A stretch of 64,000 bases of DNA from Norana najaformis (GCA_964023275.1 OZ029918.1:17774361-17838360); one strand, 5' to 3'. Shown: positions 1 through 10,507, counted from the stretch's first letter. Numbers and translations are program-made. Notes: generated by a model not told the origin, from the letters alone.

Positions 1-1710
1 GTCAGAAAATGTGTAGAGATATGCATATGATCACTGTATTTATCTCAACAGTCTGCAAACAGAATAGATAACGAATGAAGTACGAAGCTGAAAACAAGTT
101 AAGATTTTCATACTTCTTCTATTCTGTAGACTTTCTGTAGGCGTTCCTTCTGAATCCACCAGTTTTCCCTTCCTTAAAGAACAAAAATTACCGTATAAGT
201 GTTTTACGTATTTGCATTTCTATATCGTTGATTGTGCAAATAAGTATTGTGTGTGAGAAAGAGAGAGAGACAGACAGACAGACAGAGACAGAGATAGAGT
301 AAAAGACAACGAGACAGAGACAGAGACAGCAAGACAGAGAGAGAGAGAGAAATACAAATGATAGATGTAAAATTTAACATGTTATTACAATATAAATTTT
401 CTTAATGAATATAAATTTGTATGTACATGCACATTGGTTTCCTCTTTCTATCGATCTGACCTGTTTGTCTTTTGTTTCTTCTTCTGCTTATTATTGTAAG
501 ACGTGCGTCAGTAGCTCGCCGTCTGAATTGTTGCTCGATTTATTTCATAAATCGGATATGCTTGAAAAAGCTACTGCATGCAGTTGCGAACCGTTTATTT
601 TAACCGCGTCTGAGCAGCGAATTAATTCGTTATATCGTCATGCTCAAAGTCGTAGGCCTATGCTAAAATAAAGCAACACTAGTTTGCAATACTAATTTAT
701 ACGTATCAATACATTTAATTTAGCGCATCACAAAGCACTGCTTACATGATTATTATTTAAACGTGTAAACACAATTGCATTTTAAGACGATACTAAAATG
801 TATGTTACACAGAATCAAATGCAATACTGTTTAAATGCATTGGAAAACCGTTGCAGTAAGATAGTCCAACATAGAAGGCATGCTAAGCAATATAGACCTA
901 TATTTATGCAAGATTTATAATTTGTTTTCTTGGAAAGCATAAAGTAATTTGTTTAACATCAGCTATGTAATATAATCAATCTAATCTTATGACTTCTATA
1001 GCATAGTCAACATATTACATAAAGCAACATGATCGCTTCTAAGAAAAATTGCATTCCAAATTATTATCAATTACAGAAGCATGATTGAAAAGGCATAGGC
1101 ATGATCGTGTGGAATTACATCTATATTACAAATTAAAATTAAAATCATTGAACTGCTTAGCTAAAACAATACAAAGTATAGGCCTAACACATATTTAATT
1201 GTTGTACTAGCAGTTCAGATCCTCATCTACGGCTTCGATTCAGCCATGCACTGAACGATGGCGGTCGTTGAACAAGTGGCTATCGCTGTTTTAATGTAGA
1301 TTTTATGCCAAGCACATAACCTGTTAATCATAGACTTTGATCTGGTCGTTTTCTTCAGACAAATGCAGGGTAGGAAACAACGGTTGGTGTCTAAGATGAT
1401 GGTGCCTAAATCATTTACTGTTGATTAAATTTGTGCTAAAAGCATGCGCCGTGAAGAAAGTCATCACCGTCGTCTTTTTCTTTTTATTCTTTTTCTTCTT
1501 CTGCCACAAAGCATGTGATCTTAAAGCCAAGTCGCATTTCTGCAGTGGATGAATATCGTTCTATTTGAGCAGCACCATATGTGATTTGGCAAGGGGAAGG
1601 CCCTTATATGCCAATGTTAAGAAAATGAAGTCGCTAACACTTCATACCTGTGGCTGCCTCTCGATGGTAGCTTAAGGGTCTGTCTTCTACTTGTATCATC
1701 ATCATAATCA
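1..1710. other. AT-rich stretch without a recognised gene
   Basis: I see no recognisable protein, RNA gene or transposon end here. A GA/GACA-rich low-complexity tract lies at 250-350. An 88-codon open frame at 405-671 on the plus strand (five cysteines in its middle) matches no family I know and is probably chance or a relic exon. Short CAT/CAG/CTT triplet runs begin near 1700. Confidence 0.5.
250..350. repeat. GA/GACA-rich low-complexity tract
   Basis: Imperfect runs of GA, GACA and GAGACA units form a purine-rich microsatellite about 100 bases long. Confidence 0.8.
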
Positions 1711-1795
1711 TCAGCACCTTCATCATCATCAGCAGCAGCAGCTTCTTCTTCTTCTTCTTCTCCTCCTCCACCTCCTCCTCCTCCTTCTTCTTCGC
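1697..1795. repeat. Polypyrimidine and triplet microsatellite
   Basis: Consecutive CAT, CAG, CTT and CTC triplet runs. On the minus strand they extend the reading frame of the GPCR relic into a run of lysines and glutamates, which is low complexity and not real protein. Confidence 0.7.
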
Positions 1796-1841
1796 GCTGG
1801 GCCGGGTAACCTCCGTTCTCGCATTGGGCACGGCGTAGTGT

Positions 1842-2634
1842 TCACTGAAGCGGAACCTGCGATTCCATAACCGAACTGAGTGAGATGGAAACGTAGGTTT
1901 TTGATATTAGGCACGGTAGGACCCGCCGGACCTCTGAAAGTTTTCGTTCATCCAAGCATAGAGGAATGGGTTGTAGATAGTCGAGCTCATCGCCGTGACA
2001 TGCGCCGTGAAGAAAGTCAACAGGAAGTAGTTCCACTTCTCACGGCCGACGCGATAATCAAGACTAAGCAGGATGAATTTGAGCGGAAGATAATAGGGCG
2101 AAGATAACGACCGGTTCGGGATCAACATCCGGTTCATACGTCGCTTCTGGTCGATGGCCATTTGGTGGCGTTCACTCGCCGTCTTGTTGCGCGATGGACA
2201 CACGTGCGTAGCAGAAGATGATGAGGCTGCACGGGATGACGTACTGGAGGATGAGGCTGGCCACGGTGAAGAACTTGCGGAAGAACAAGCCTGTCTTCCC
2301 CGCCTTGAGTGTCTGAAGGGAGGACGGACAACGGTGGTTTATGAGATTCCGGGCATGGACTATCACCAAGGCCGTGTTTATGGGCCAACCCATCGCCTGG
2401 GTGAACCTGTCTAATGACATGGCAGTGGCTACAAATGCCCTTAGCCTTCTGGCAAGTCTGTAATAATGGCCAAGACTGACCTTGTGATAAAGACATGACA
2501 TGATCAGAAAAGCAGGCTGCAAAGCCCGACTCACACGGCGAGAAGGTATGGCTATGATACACGTAAACAAGGGGGGCGGAGCAGGTCACCCCGTGCGTAG
2601 ATAAACGTGGCGTGCGTGAGTATAACTTAGGCAA
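1842..2634 (-). pseudogene. Neuropeptide Y/F-type GPCR pseudogene (TM3 to C-tail)
   Basis: Read on the minus strand, this is a decayed class A GPCR. The frame from 2570 to 2172 gives a TM3-like segment with 'AMSLDRF' in the place of the DRY region, a TM4-like segment and a TM5-like segment ('YVIPCSLIIFCYA'). The overlapping frame from 2203 to 1907 gives 'RRMNRML' before TM6, then TM7 with 'MSSTIYNPFLYAWMNENFQ'. That NPxxY variant followed by NENF is characteristic of neuropeptide Y / neuropeptide F receptors. A third frame (2036-1842) gives a C-tail-like 'VRRVLPCLI'. Three frames are needed and TM1-TM2 are missing, so it is broken. It has no introns across TM5-TM7. Family assignment rests on TM5 and TM7 motifs; the specific receptor is not certain. 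Confidence 0.65.
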
Positions 2635-2810
2635 TCATGTAAAAAGAAACTGCAAAACCTATAGCAGGAGTTGAAAAACAAAATTCTTACCAACTCAAAA
2701 CAAGAATTTCAGCGAAAAAACCAGCGAGAATGATGGTAGAATAAAATCAAGACCTCGCAGAGGAAAAATGCCGCCATCTTGAAGGAAGGGCCATCCCAGA
2801 ATTATAATTG

Positions 2811-2825
2811 TTGTTGTTGTTATTA

Positions 2826-2908
<83 letters not shown>
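2811..2908. repeat. (ATT)n microsatellite
   Basis: About 30 uninterrupted ATT units. The open frames across it encode poly-isoleucine or poly-asparagine and are artefacts. Confidence 0.95.
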
Positions 2909-2909
<1 letters not shown>

Positions 2910-3086
2910 CAATTACCGACCAATACATTGTAAGCATAATTTACTTATACATTGATACTCAAATCTAATCTAATTCAGTGAGTAATAGAGTGTTTGAGGC
3001 ACAGGTTAATTTTTACTTAAATCCTTCTGCAAATAACCATATCATTTGTGCAATAATTCTGAGCAGAAAGTTAGTTTGTTGTTATA

Positions 3087-3107
3087 ATAATAATAATAAC
3101 AATAAGA

Positions 3108-3149
<42 letters not shown>

Positions 3150-3150
3150 G
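3087..3150. repeat. (ATT)n tail of the RLE retrotransposon
   Basis: A run of ATT units directly abuts the 3' end of the minus-strand element that starts at 3151. On the element strand the sequence reads gctccagc followed by (AAT)n, and the same junction word recurs near 8604, so this is best read as the microsatellite-type 3' tail of a non-LTR element. Confidence 0.75.
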
Positions 3151-3159
3151 CTGGAGCAA

Positions 3160-4548
3160 CTAGAGCTGCTGTGGCGTCCTGGTTGGGACACTGGAAACAG
3201 GTCGACTAGCTGCACCTCCGAATCGCGTGATCTTGTCTTTAAGCGCCGTGGTGAAGAAGCAACCCTGAGTTAGCGGTCGCGTAAGTGTAGAGCGTTCTGT
3301 GGGCGTTTCTTCGATGGGGCGCAAGAACTTCCGGTGTGGATCGGACGAACATCCAGCACCACCAACTCCCTCCTCTTCATCGCCGTCGTCGTCTGTTTCG
3401 AAGGCGCCTGCGTCGCGGGCTTCACTGACCCGAGCGTCGACGTCTCCTCGACCTGGACCCGCCGGCTGACCTTCGACAGGCGGTGTGGCTCCTTTACCCA
3501 GAGGATCGGTTGGGGCCCGTCGGCTGGGTCTCGACGATCTGTTGCAGGTTCTCTCCCCCTCCCTAATCTTGGCTTCAGGCACGCCCTTCTCTCCTTCTTT
3601 GATTTCAGCTGTCCTGTTCCTTTTTGTATTGTTGTCGATGAAGAACTTGATTTGCGACTGGGTACCCTCGCTCGCTGATCCGAGCGCGAGTTCTGAGATC
3701 GTGAATTCGTCTGATTGCCTCCTCTGAACCAAATCCTTCAGATGACGTTCGTCCTTTCTCCTGTTAACCATTGTAAATGCTTTGTCACAGCCGAAGTCAA
3801 TCGCTTCTTCTTCCATCGATGGAAGGTCGCGCGGAGACAACTGTTCCCGGTCAGATGGAAGACAAGGGAAATTATGAGGGAGCGAAGAAGCATGGTCTGA
3901 ATGGGTAGAATGTTCGTCGCACTGATCTGAGGCTGTCTTCCGGCTGGTGACTGTTCTCTGGAATTGCCAGTCTTCGCTTAAATCTGGCTCCAAGAATGTG
4001 CCATTAAAGGCAATCGCGTTAGATCGCTGGATGGTAATGGAGAGGCGTTGGAACAGGAAAGAAGTCTCCCTCTTGTCTCCCGATACTTGGGTTAAATGGC
4101 GACCGATTTTCTTGATGAGGCTAAAGCCTTCCTGATTTATGGGGCCTAGAGTCTCGAAGGCCAGAGGGACGAAGCAGTGTGTCGAGAGAATATCACTGTA
4201 TTTTGAGGTCTTTCGTTCTGCTGCGATCTCAGCAGAAGCACCTGCAATCACGGCTGTTCTGGATCGATAAGAGACTGCCAGAGTATCGATTACTGTGGCG
4301 TCCCAGGTCAAGCATTTACCCCCTTCCCAAGGAATGAGGGTTGCTCCATCAGGTCGTCGGCCGTCGGACCTAACCAATCCTGCTGGTTCTTTAGTTGACG
4401 GAAAGCCAGCCTTCACGAGGGCGCGCCACACGATGTCATTGATACAGGCGTGTCTTGCTGTTCTCCCTGGGCCTAAATGGCATGCTAGGCCGTGCGAGCC
4501 GTCCGCAGTGACCAGAAACCCGCAGGGGCAAACGTGAGGGGCGCACAA
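3160..4548 (-). CDS. Zinc knuckle plus restriction-like endonuclease of RLE element (fragment)
   Basis: A 462-codon open frame. Residues near the start give a CCHC knuckle ('CPCGFLVTADGSHGLAC'), then 'RTARHACINDIVW', then 'RRPDGATLIPWEGGKCLTWD'. This Cys-Cys-His-Cys / RH / RPD...D series is the signature of the R2-type restriction-like endonuclease, which nicks target DNA. The last 150 residues are low-complexity and charged ('ETDDDGDEEEGVGG') and end at the stop codon next to the (AAT)n tail. Compared with the copy at 8621-9620 this one has about 356 extra bases between roughly 3590 and 3946. No start codon in this frame is meaningful, because the frame is the 3' half of a longer ORF. Confidence 0.85.
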   Translation of the reverse strand: MCAPHVCPCGFLVTADGSHGLACHLGPGRTARHACINDIVWRALVKAGFPSTKEPAGLVRSDGRRPDGATLIPWEGGKCLTWDATVIDTLAVSYRSRTAVIAGASAEIAAERKTSKYSDILSTHCFVPLAFETLGPINQEGFSLIKKIGRHLTQVSGDKRETSFLFQRLSITIQRSNAIAFNGTFLEPDLSEDWQFQRTVTSRKTASDQCDEHSTHSDHASSLPHNFPCLPSDREQLSPRDLPSMEEEAIDFGCDKAFTMVNRRKDERHLKDLVQRRQSDEFTISELALGSASEGTQSQIKFFIDNNTKRNRTAEIKEGEKGVPEAKIREGERTCNRSSRPSRRAPTDPLGKGATPPVEGQPAGPGRGDVDARVSEARDAGAFETDDDGDEEEGVGGAGCSSDPHRKFLRPIEETPTERSTLTRPLTQGCFFTTALKDKITRFGGAASRPVSSVPTRTPQQL

Positions 4549-4687
4549 GTCTATCCCAAGCCTGTTGCGATGCGTATAGCCTCATCGTCTAGCCTCAAGC
4601 CGCAGGGACTTAAGGGCAGCGCCAAAAGCCAGTCGCCAGAGTGTGGTGAAGAAACTGCCTTAAATCTGGCTTCGTGGTACTCGGATT

Positions 4688-5243
4688 TTATTGAGGCTCT
4701 GAGGGTTGCCAGACTCTTTTGGATAAGTGGGCGGTCCCAAGTTGCCTGTTTATGGGATATTGGGGCCTCGGGATTGGGTGTATTTTATTCGGCTGACCAG
4801 CGGGTCCGGGCTTGTTCCAAAGGGCCATACGGGTGCAGGTCGCAAGAGGTAAGAATGGAATCCTGTAACGTCGTGGTGCCTGCGGCTGAAGCCAAGAAGG
4901 CGGGAAGTGCCAGCGAGGACGCGCGACGTATACCAAGACCTCCGTCTCGGACAGGTAAAGATGCCTGATCCCAGCTCTGATCATTCAGAGCCAAGTTGAG
5001 CATGTTGGTGAGGCCTCTGCGCAGCAGTGGGTCGAATGTGTCAAGACCCGGGTTGTCCATGCATGGTGTGCAGCGGAGTGTGTGGAGCAGGGTGCAAGAG
5101 CTTAGTGAGTTGCGAAGAAGAATTATGGCATCATGCCTAGATATGTAAGCCAGACGGTCAATCCCTAGTGATAGTTGTGCGCATCGCTTCTCCAGTGCAT
5201 CCGTTAGAGCTGCGCCGTGGAAAGAGGTGCGCCCAAAAGACAA
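4688..5243 (-). pseudogene. RT thumb and linker region of RLE element copy 1
   Basis: The frame 5243-4785 contains 'SLPVRDGGLGIRRASS' and 'LALPAFLASAAGT', a block that follows the palm in every copy of this family in the window (also at about 8095 minus and 14840 plus). It then runs into a stop. A second frame, 4984-4688, covers the neighbouring linker. The region connects the polymerase to the zinc-knuckle/endonuclease half and is broken by frameshifts on both sides. Confidence 0.75.
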
Positions 5244-6406
5244 GCATTGTCAGAAGGTGTGACCGTGAAACAGTCTAGAGGAGATGGCAGGTTGGTAGAT
5301 TGGATGTGAGTTATCACTTCGCACTTACTGACATTTAGTGTCAAACCCATTTCGCCCGCGACCCTGATAATAGATTCGGCGTCTGCCGCCACTACGGATG
5401 CTTTCCCACCCAGAGTGAGGTCATCCAAATAGCCAAGGCGTAGAGGAGAAGAAAGACCTGTCAGAAGCGGCTGAATGGGAAGGCAGAAGAGAAATGAACC
5501 GAGGGGATCTCCTTGCTGTGGACCTGTTTGTGAGAGTATAGTAAAATCGCCGTATTTAAGAGAGGAAGGTCTGGAATAAACCAAACTGCAGTAGGGGCAG
5601 AGCTCCGGAATGACGTCCGATATCGCCGCCAGCATGTGAGTGCGGCTAAGGCTATTAAAGGCGTTGCTGAAATCAAGTTTGACCAGTACTGAGTCGGGGG
5701 ATAAGTCAGTGAGAAATCGCCTTGCGGCGTGCACCGCCGCCTCACAGCCCCCAGGAGTCCCAACTCCTAGCTGGAAAGGAGCGAAGTGATAAGACAGCTG
5801 ATCAACGGCGAAAGCGTTAGCGCATTTAGAAGCCAGGCGTCTCCAATAATAACCAATGGCAATCGGCCGAACTCCCCCCGATCTCTTCCTGAGGGCGAAC
5901 AAGGTGCCCCCAAACAAGAATTGACTTATATCGTCTGGACATATCCCTGCCAGCAAAAGGTTCGTAAGGGAAGTCAGGGATGTCACAAGGTTGGGGTCGA
6001 CCTCCTTGCAGTTTACTAAGTCGAGGATGTGCTGGGGGCGAATTCCGTCAGGACCGCCCGCCGAACCCGCCGGAAAAGAGCGGACTGCGCGCGAGACCTC
6101 GCCTTCGGTGACGTGAAGAAGGGGCATGTCTGAAGCTGATGGTAATGTGTTTTGCGTGTCTCGAGGCGGAGGATGCTTTGCATGCAGTTCCTCAGCAGAT
6201 TCCAAGTCGGCTTGAATGGGGAGATCATCAGAGCATAGAATTCTAACGGTGGCGCGTATGTTACCATCCTCAAGTTTTGCAGAAACCGCCTTTGCGATGC
6301 CGTCTGTGTCTGATCTTGCGGTTGAGCGTTTAAAGGTCAGTCCTGCCTCTGTGGTGGGGATGGAAAAGCGAGCTCCTGCTGCCATCTGAGACCGAAAGGC
6401 GTCCAT
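5204..6406 (-). CDS. Reverse transcriptase domain of RLE-type element (fragment)
   Basis: A 400-codon open frame carrying an RNA-directed DNA polymerase. Visible motifs in order: 'GSAGGPDGIRPQHI' (RT block 1-2), 'FFGGTLFALRKRSGG'-like block with 'RPIAIGYYWRRLASK', 'VKLDFSNAFNSLSR' (motif A with the first catalytic Asp), 'TGPQQGDPLGS' (motif B) and 'LGYLDDLTLGG' (motif C, catalytic Asp pair). All catalytic aspartates are present. In a live element the protein would prime cDNA synthesis on nicked chromosomal DNA. Upstream sequence up to about 6600 continues in another frame ('GARPAMANILITLMDNII'), so the start at 6406 is simply the first Met left in this frame. The downstream frame overlaps by 40 bases, marking a frameshift. 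Confidence 0.85.
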   Translation of the reverse strand: MDAFRSQMAAGARFSIPTTEAGLTFKRSTARSDTDGIAKAVSAKLEDGNIRATVRILCSDDLPIQADLESAEELHAKHPPPRDTQNTLPSASDMPLLHVTEGEVSRAVRSFPAGSAGGPDGIRPQHILDLVNCKEVDPNLVTSLTSLTNLLLAGICPDDISQFLFGGTLFALRKRSGGVRPIAIGYYWRRLASKCANAFAVDQLSYHFAPFQLGVGTPGGCEAAVHAARRFLTDLSPDSVLVKLDFSNAFNSLSRTHMLAAISDVIPELCPYCSLVYSRPSSLKYGDFTILSQTGPQQGDPLGSFLFCLPIQPLLTGLSSPLRLGYLDDLTLGGKASVVAADAESIIRVAGEMGLTLNVSKCEVITHIQSTNLPSPLDCFTVTPSDNACLLGAPLSTAQL

Positions 6407-6714
6407 CCTCTTCTTGATAAGGTGGGTTAGGTTGTGTCTCTTGCCCCTCTTGTTGGATGTGCGAGGGAAGAGCAGCCGAAAACCATCAACCTAATCCAGG
6501 CGTCCCGATCTAGTGGGTTGCGAATGATGTTGTCCATGAGTGTAATCAGTATGTTAGCCATTGCTGGCCTTGCCCCCCCCAGGAATGTCCTTAATCAGGC
6601 TGCCCGGATAACTTGGATGGTCTAGGTGAGAATCCGCCGATAGAGGAACTTGATCAGTGTCTACTTAGGGGAAGACAGCGATTGACTCTGACTGAGGGCT
6701 ATGCCCGGCGCCGC

Positions 6715-6960
6715 TGGTGGAGCAAGCGTCAAAAGGGGCGGTTTGTGCGACCCTGGACAAGGGTTATTGCGTGGACCGTGTTTGTGAAGAAGGCCGTCGA
6801 CAAGGTGCAACTGTCTAGTCGCCTTGCAAACGCTACAGATTCCCTTGGCCTTCTGCGTTGTTTGTGATAACGGCCATGGTTGAGTGACAAATTCAGCCGT
6901 GTGACTGCCTGAGTGAGGATAGGGACTCGCTCGGCGACGACGCGATGAATGGCGGCGTTG
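6715..6960 (-). pseudogene. Second GPCR-like fragment, homologous to the relic at 2335-2500
   Basis: The plus-strand DNA at 6740-6890 aligns with 2335-2485 (shared words around 'cttggccttctg' / 'cttagccttctg' and 'aaggccgtgtttatg' / 'tggaccgtgtttgtg'). In one minus frame both copies read 'QKAKGICS' followed by 'HKHG' and 'SHKPPL'. Only the TM3-TM4 part is present. It lies just 5' of RLE copy 1, while the longer GPCR relic lies just 3' of it. That could be an old duplication or a gene split by insertion. Confidence 0.5.
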
Positions 6961-7369
6961 TGAAAAAGTTTCAGAATCCTTAGAAGGCCTTTGAATCATT
7001 GCAAAGTGATACCAGTTAGTCAAACAACCGACGATAAACTGTTAGACATATGAACGGCCTTTAACAGAACAATATGTTGCCATTTGTCACGATTGTGACG
7101 TCGTTGGCCATTTGAATGTAGTTTCCGGCTTGCTGCCGACAATTTTGAAAGGCGCGATGATCGCTAAAGATGGAAAAATTTATCAAACCCTGATATGTTG
7201 TGTCCTGAACCAGTTGCCGTTGACGGATAAAATCCTCGGAGTCAGGAGGCGTTGACAGAATAACTGATGTAGAAATCCTGTCCTAACGCTGATTGAAACT
7301 CGATATATTACCGTAAATCGCTATCGCTTTAAAATTTTTCCGTTCTGCGCGGTCAACTGATGACGTCAC
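6961..7369. other. No recognisable feature
   Basis: I see no coding motif, repeat or transposon end in this interval. Confidence 0.4.
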
Positions 7370-7391
7370 TACTATTATTATTATTATTATT

Positions 7392-7430
<39 letters not shown>

Positions 7431-7432
7431 GT
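7370..7432. repeat. (ATT)n/(ATC)n microsatellite
   Basis: Eight ATT units followed by about fourteen ATC units, next to the truncated 3' end of the RLE copy that follows. Confidence 0.9.
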
Positions 7433-7439
7433 CCTATAT

Positions 7440-8345
7440 GTTCATAGTAGAGTTCCGGAGAAGCAGATGGCGTTCCCACGCTGGACAGCCACTGAGAGTC
7501 TGAAGCAGGTAGCTGGTCTCCAGTGGATCGTGGGTTGCCATTGTCATCCTTCGTCCTAACTCCCGCACAAAATCCAATCCTTCCGTACTTCATGCGCCGC
7601 TGGTCTCCAGTGCGACCGCCACAAAAGAGTGGGTTTGGGCTACAGTGGCGTATTTTAGCCTTTTGGCTGAGACTGCCCGGTTTGCAGCTTCACCTGGTCC
7701 GCGGTCCGTATCACCTCATCCGAAAGACGGAGTCCCAATGCGGTTACTGGAGGAGCCAGCATCCAATCTCCAGAGTGTGGTGCTTGAGAGGCCAAGAGAC
7801 GAGCGCCGTCTAGTGGGTTGTTCGCAGACTCATGTAAGCTCGCCGACGCCTTGCTTGTCCAGCGACTGTCCCATTCCCTTTGTCGATGAGCTGCTGATCC
7901 AGTTGGTGGTTCTGCACCCGTGAAGACCATCCATGCATTCAGTGCGGTATTCACTAGCTCGTCTGAGGTATCGGCTGATTCTGGTGGCAGCATGTGTGTT
8001 TGGAGTTCGCTTGTGCTTGCAGCAGAGGCCAAGAAGGCAGAAAGTGCCAGCGTAGAAGCACAGCGAACCCCAAGACCGCCATCCCTAACCGGAAGGGACG
8101 CCTGGAGCCATTTCTCATCCGACAGCTCAACATTTAAGATAGTCGATAATCCATCTCTTAAAAGAGAGTCAAATCTGGTTAGACTGGGGCATTCGGTGCA
8201 AACGGCTGTACGCATTGTGTAGAGCAGCTTCGGAACGCTCAAACCGTTTCGCAACAGCACCAGGGCATCATGTGCGAGAAGCATTGAGAGCCTCCCAACT
8301 GCTCGTTCCAGATCATTTGCCTTCTCATTCACCACCTTTTCAACG
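7440..8345 (-). mobile_element. RLE-class retrotransposon, copy with internal deletion
   Basis: On the minus strand this copy encodes the thumb/linker block 'SLPVRDGGLGVRCASTLALSAFLASAAST', continuing to 'GDWMLAPPVTALGLRLSDEV' (8338 down to 7655). It is a different subfamily from copy 1 and closer to the copy at 14385-15795. The zinc knuckle and endonuclease are missing: after about 7640 the sequence jumps to the 3'-terminal words 'gccatctgcttctccggaac', which also mark the end of the plus-strand copy near 15790. The 5' edge abuts a long (ATT)n tract. Confidence 0.75.
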
Positions 8346-8349
8346 GCTG

Positions 8350-8563
<214 letters not shown>

Positions 8564-8603
8564 GAAACAAATCTATTGTGTCACTTCAATTATGATACAA
8601 ATC

Positions 8604-9620
8604 TATTGTTGCTGGAGCAACTAGTGCTGCTGTGGCGTCCTGGTTGGCACACTGGAAACAGGTCGACTAGCTGCACCTCCGAATCGCGTGATCTTGTCTT
8701 TAAGCGCCGTGGTGAAGAAGCAACCCTGAGTTAGCGGTCGCGTAAGTGTAGAGCGTTCTGTGGGCGTTTCTTCGATGGGGCGCAAGAACTTCCGGTGTGG
8801 ATCGGACGAACATCCAGCACCACCAACTCCCTCCTCTTCATCGCCGTCGTCGTCTGCTTCGAAAGCGCCTGCGTCGTGGGCTTCGCTGACCCGAGCGTCG
8901 ACGTCTCCTCGACCTCGACCCGCCGGCTGACCTTCGACAGGCGGTGTGGCTCTTTGACCCAGAGGATCGGTTGGGGCCCGTCGGCTGGGTTTCGACGACC
9001 AGTTCCAGGTTCTCTCCTTTTCTTTAATCTTGGCTTCAGGCACGGTGATTGTTCTCTGGAATTGCCACTCTTCGCTTAAATCTGGCTCCAAGAATGTGCC
9101 ATTAAAGGCAATCGCGTTAGATCGCTGGATGGCAATGGAGAGGCGTTGGAACAGGAAAGAAGTCTCCCTCTTATCTCCCGATGCTTGAGTTAAATGGCGT
9201 CCGATTTTCTTGATGAGGCTGAAGCCTTCCTGATTTATGGGGCCTAGAGTCTCGAAGGCCAGAGGGACGAAGCAGTGTGTCGAGAGAATATCATTGTATT
9301 TTGAGGTCTTTCGTTCTGCTGCGATCTCAGCAGCAGCACCTGCGACCACGGCTGTTCTGGATCGATAAGAGACTGCCAGAGTATCGATTACTGTGGCGTC
9401 CCAGGTCAAGCATTTACCCCCTTCCCAAGGAATGAGGGTTGCTCCATCAGGTCGTCGGCCGTCGGACCTAACCAATCCTGCTGGTTCTTTAGTTGATGGA
9501 AAGCCAGCCTTCACGAGGGCGCGCCACACGATGTCATTGATACAGGCGTGTCTTGCTGTTCTCCCCGGGCCTAAATGGCATGCTAGACCGTGCGAGCCGT
9601 CCGCAGTGACCAGAAACCCA
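8604..9620 (-). mobile_element. RLE-class retrotransposon, copy 2 (3' half only)
   Basis: Nearly identical to the 3' half of copy 1: zinc-knuckle end, 'RRPDGATLIPW', 'KCLTWD', the acidic tail and the same stop. The 3' end reads into 'gctccagc' as in copy 1. It lacks the 356-base segment present in copy 1, joining directly at about 9041. Its 5' edge falls in the middle of the zinc knuckle and runs straight into (TTA)n at 9618-9636. The copy is therefore 5' truncated and bounded by ATT-type tracts on both sides. Confidence 0.85.
8621..9617 (-). CDS. Restriction-like endonuclease fragment of RLE element
   Basis: The open frame (it reads on to 9688 through the microsatellite) encodes the endonuclease half: 'GFLVTADGSHGLACH', 'RRPDGATLIPW', 'GGKCLTWDATVID', then 'FVPLAFETLGP' and the charged C-terminus 'DDDGDEEEGVGG'. 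The first two Cys of the knuckle are lost at the truncation and replaced by a run of Asn from the microsatellite. The frame is uninterrupted for about 330 codons, so this is a younger copy than most in the window, though not functional alone. Confidence 0.8.
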
Positions 9621-10420
9621 TTATTATTATTATTATAAGGACCATCATTTGGTGGTGAAGTTAAAGTAATCCTTGTTTGGGATGTCATGGAATCGCAGGT
9701 TCCGCTTAAAGTGACTCATTTTGGAGGTGCCCTTGTTTTGGGTTTAAACCTGCCCTTGTTTGGGCAGGGGTGGAATTAAACTCGCCCTAGCTTGACAGTG
9801 AATTGTGAAGGGCGAATCTGCTAGCGGTAAACTATGAGCGGTGACTTTAAACCGCTCTATGTTTTAGAGGTGGAGTTAAAGCGGACTATCATATACCGTA
9901 ATACTGATGTGAGTAAATCTTGTTCATATAGCGCCTAGTACAGCAGCTCCTATAATACCTATGATAGTAATATGGGTGCAATATGCTGACATGCAATGAA
10001 GGAAAAATGGTGGTGGTTCTGATGTCGGTGTTGGTAATGCCGATAGTGTCGGTAGCAGTGCTGGCAGTGTTAATGCTGTTGGTGGTTTTGGTTGTATTAG
10101 TGGTGGTTCTGGTGTGGGAGTCGTTGCAGGCTACTTTGCACCGGCTTCTGGCCACCTGTTGGTCTAAAATCCTATCGCGCAGGCATTCATCATAAACAAC
10201 CAAGTCATATGGCACGTGCCTGATCCGACCGAAGCAACAATAATTGCTGAGGGGCAGAAGCTACGAACGATGCTTGTGCAAAAGCCTCCCGAGTTATGAG
10301 TCAGGATCGCATAGAGGATGATGAGACTGATGTAGCATCGGTCGTTTTCAGTCGCAGCATTATGCAAAACATATTATGACTGAATGATGATAGAAGGTTT
10401 CTTTTTAACCATCTGGCAGA
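9621..10420. other. No recognised gene; GT-rich tract
   Basis: Contains a short (TTA)n at 9618-9636, a 21-base perfect inverted match to 1848-1868 (here 9687-9707), and a G/T-rich, gene-free stretch at 10000-10130. No coding motif was recognised. Confidence 0.45.
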
Positions 10421-10430
10421 CAGTTATAGG

Positions 10431-10471
10431 TTGCTGCTGCTGCTACTGCTGCTGCTACTGCTGCTGCTGCT
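10431..10471. repeat. (CTG)n microsatellite
   Basis: About thirteen CTG/CTA units. Confidence 0.9.
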
Positions 10472-10507
10472 GCCTATTTGATCTCTTCCATCAACTATAG
10501 TTGCTTG

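Larger units (their letters stand above)
3151..6640 (-). mobile_element. RLE-class non-LTR retrotransposon, copy 1
   Basis: The largest of four related copies. On the minus strand it contains, in order, a short N-terminal region, a reverse transcriptase (5204-6406), a thumb/linker region (about 4690-5243), a CCHC zinc knuckle and a restriction-like endonuclease (3160-4548). RT, then zinc knuckle, then endonuclease is the architecture of RLE-type elements such as R2. The element ends about ten bases after its stop codon in (AAT)n, so it has almost no 3' UTR. Coding is split over at least three frames (changes near 5210-5240 and 4550-4790) and the 5' end fades around 6600, so the copy is dead and probably 5' truncated. 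The exact clade is not settled from sequence reading. Confidence 0.85.

Noticed and set aside
405-671. Host gene of 88 codons
   Set aside because: Cys-rich middle but no family resemblance, no convincing splice sites and no conserved context.
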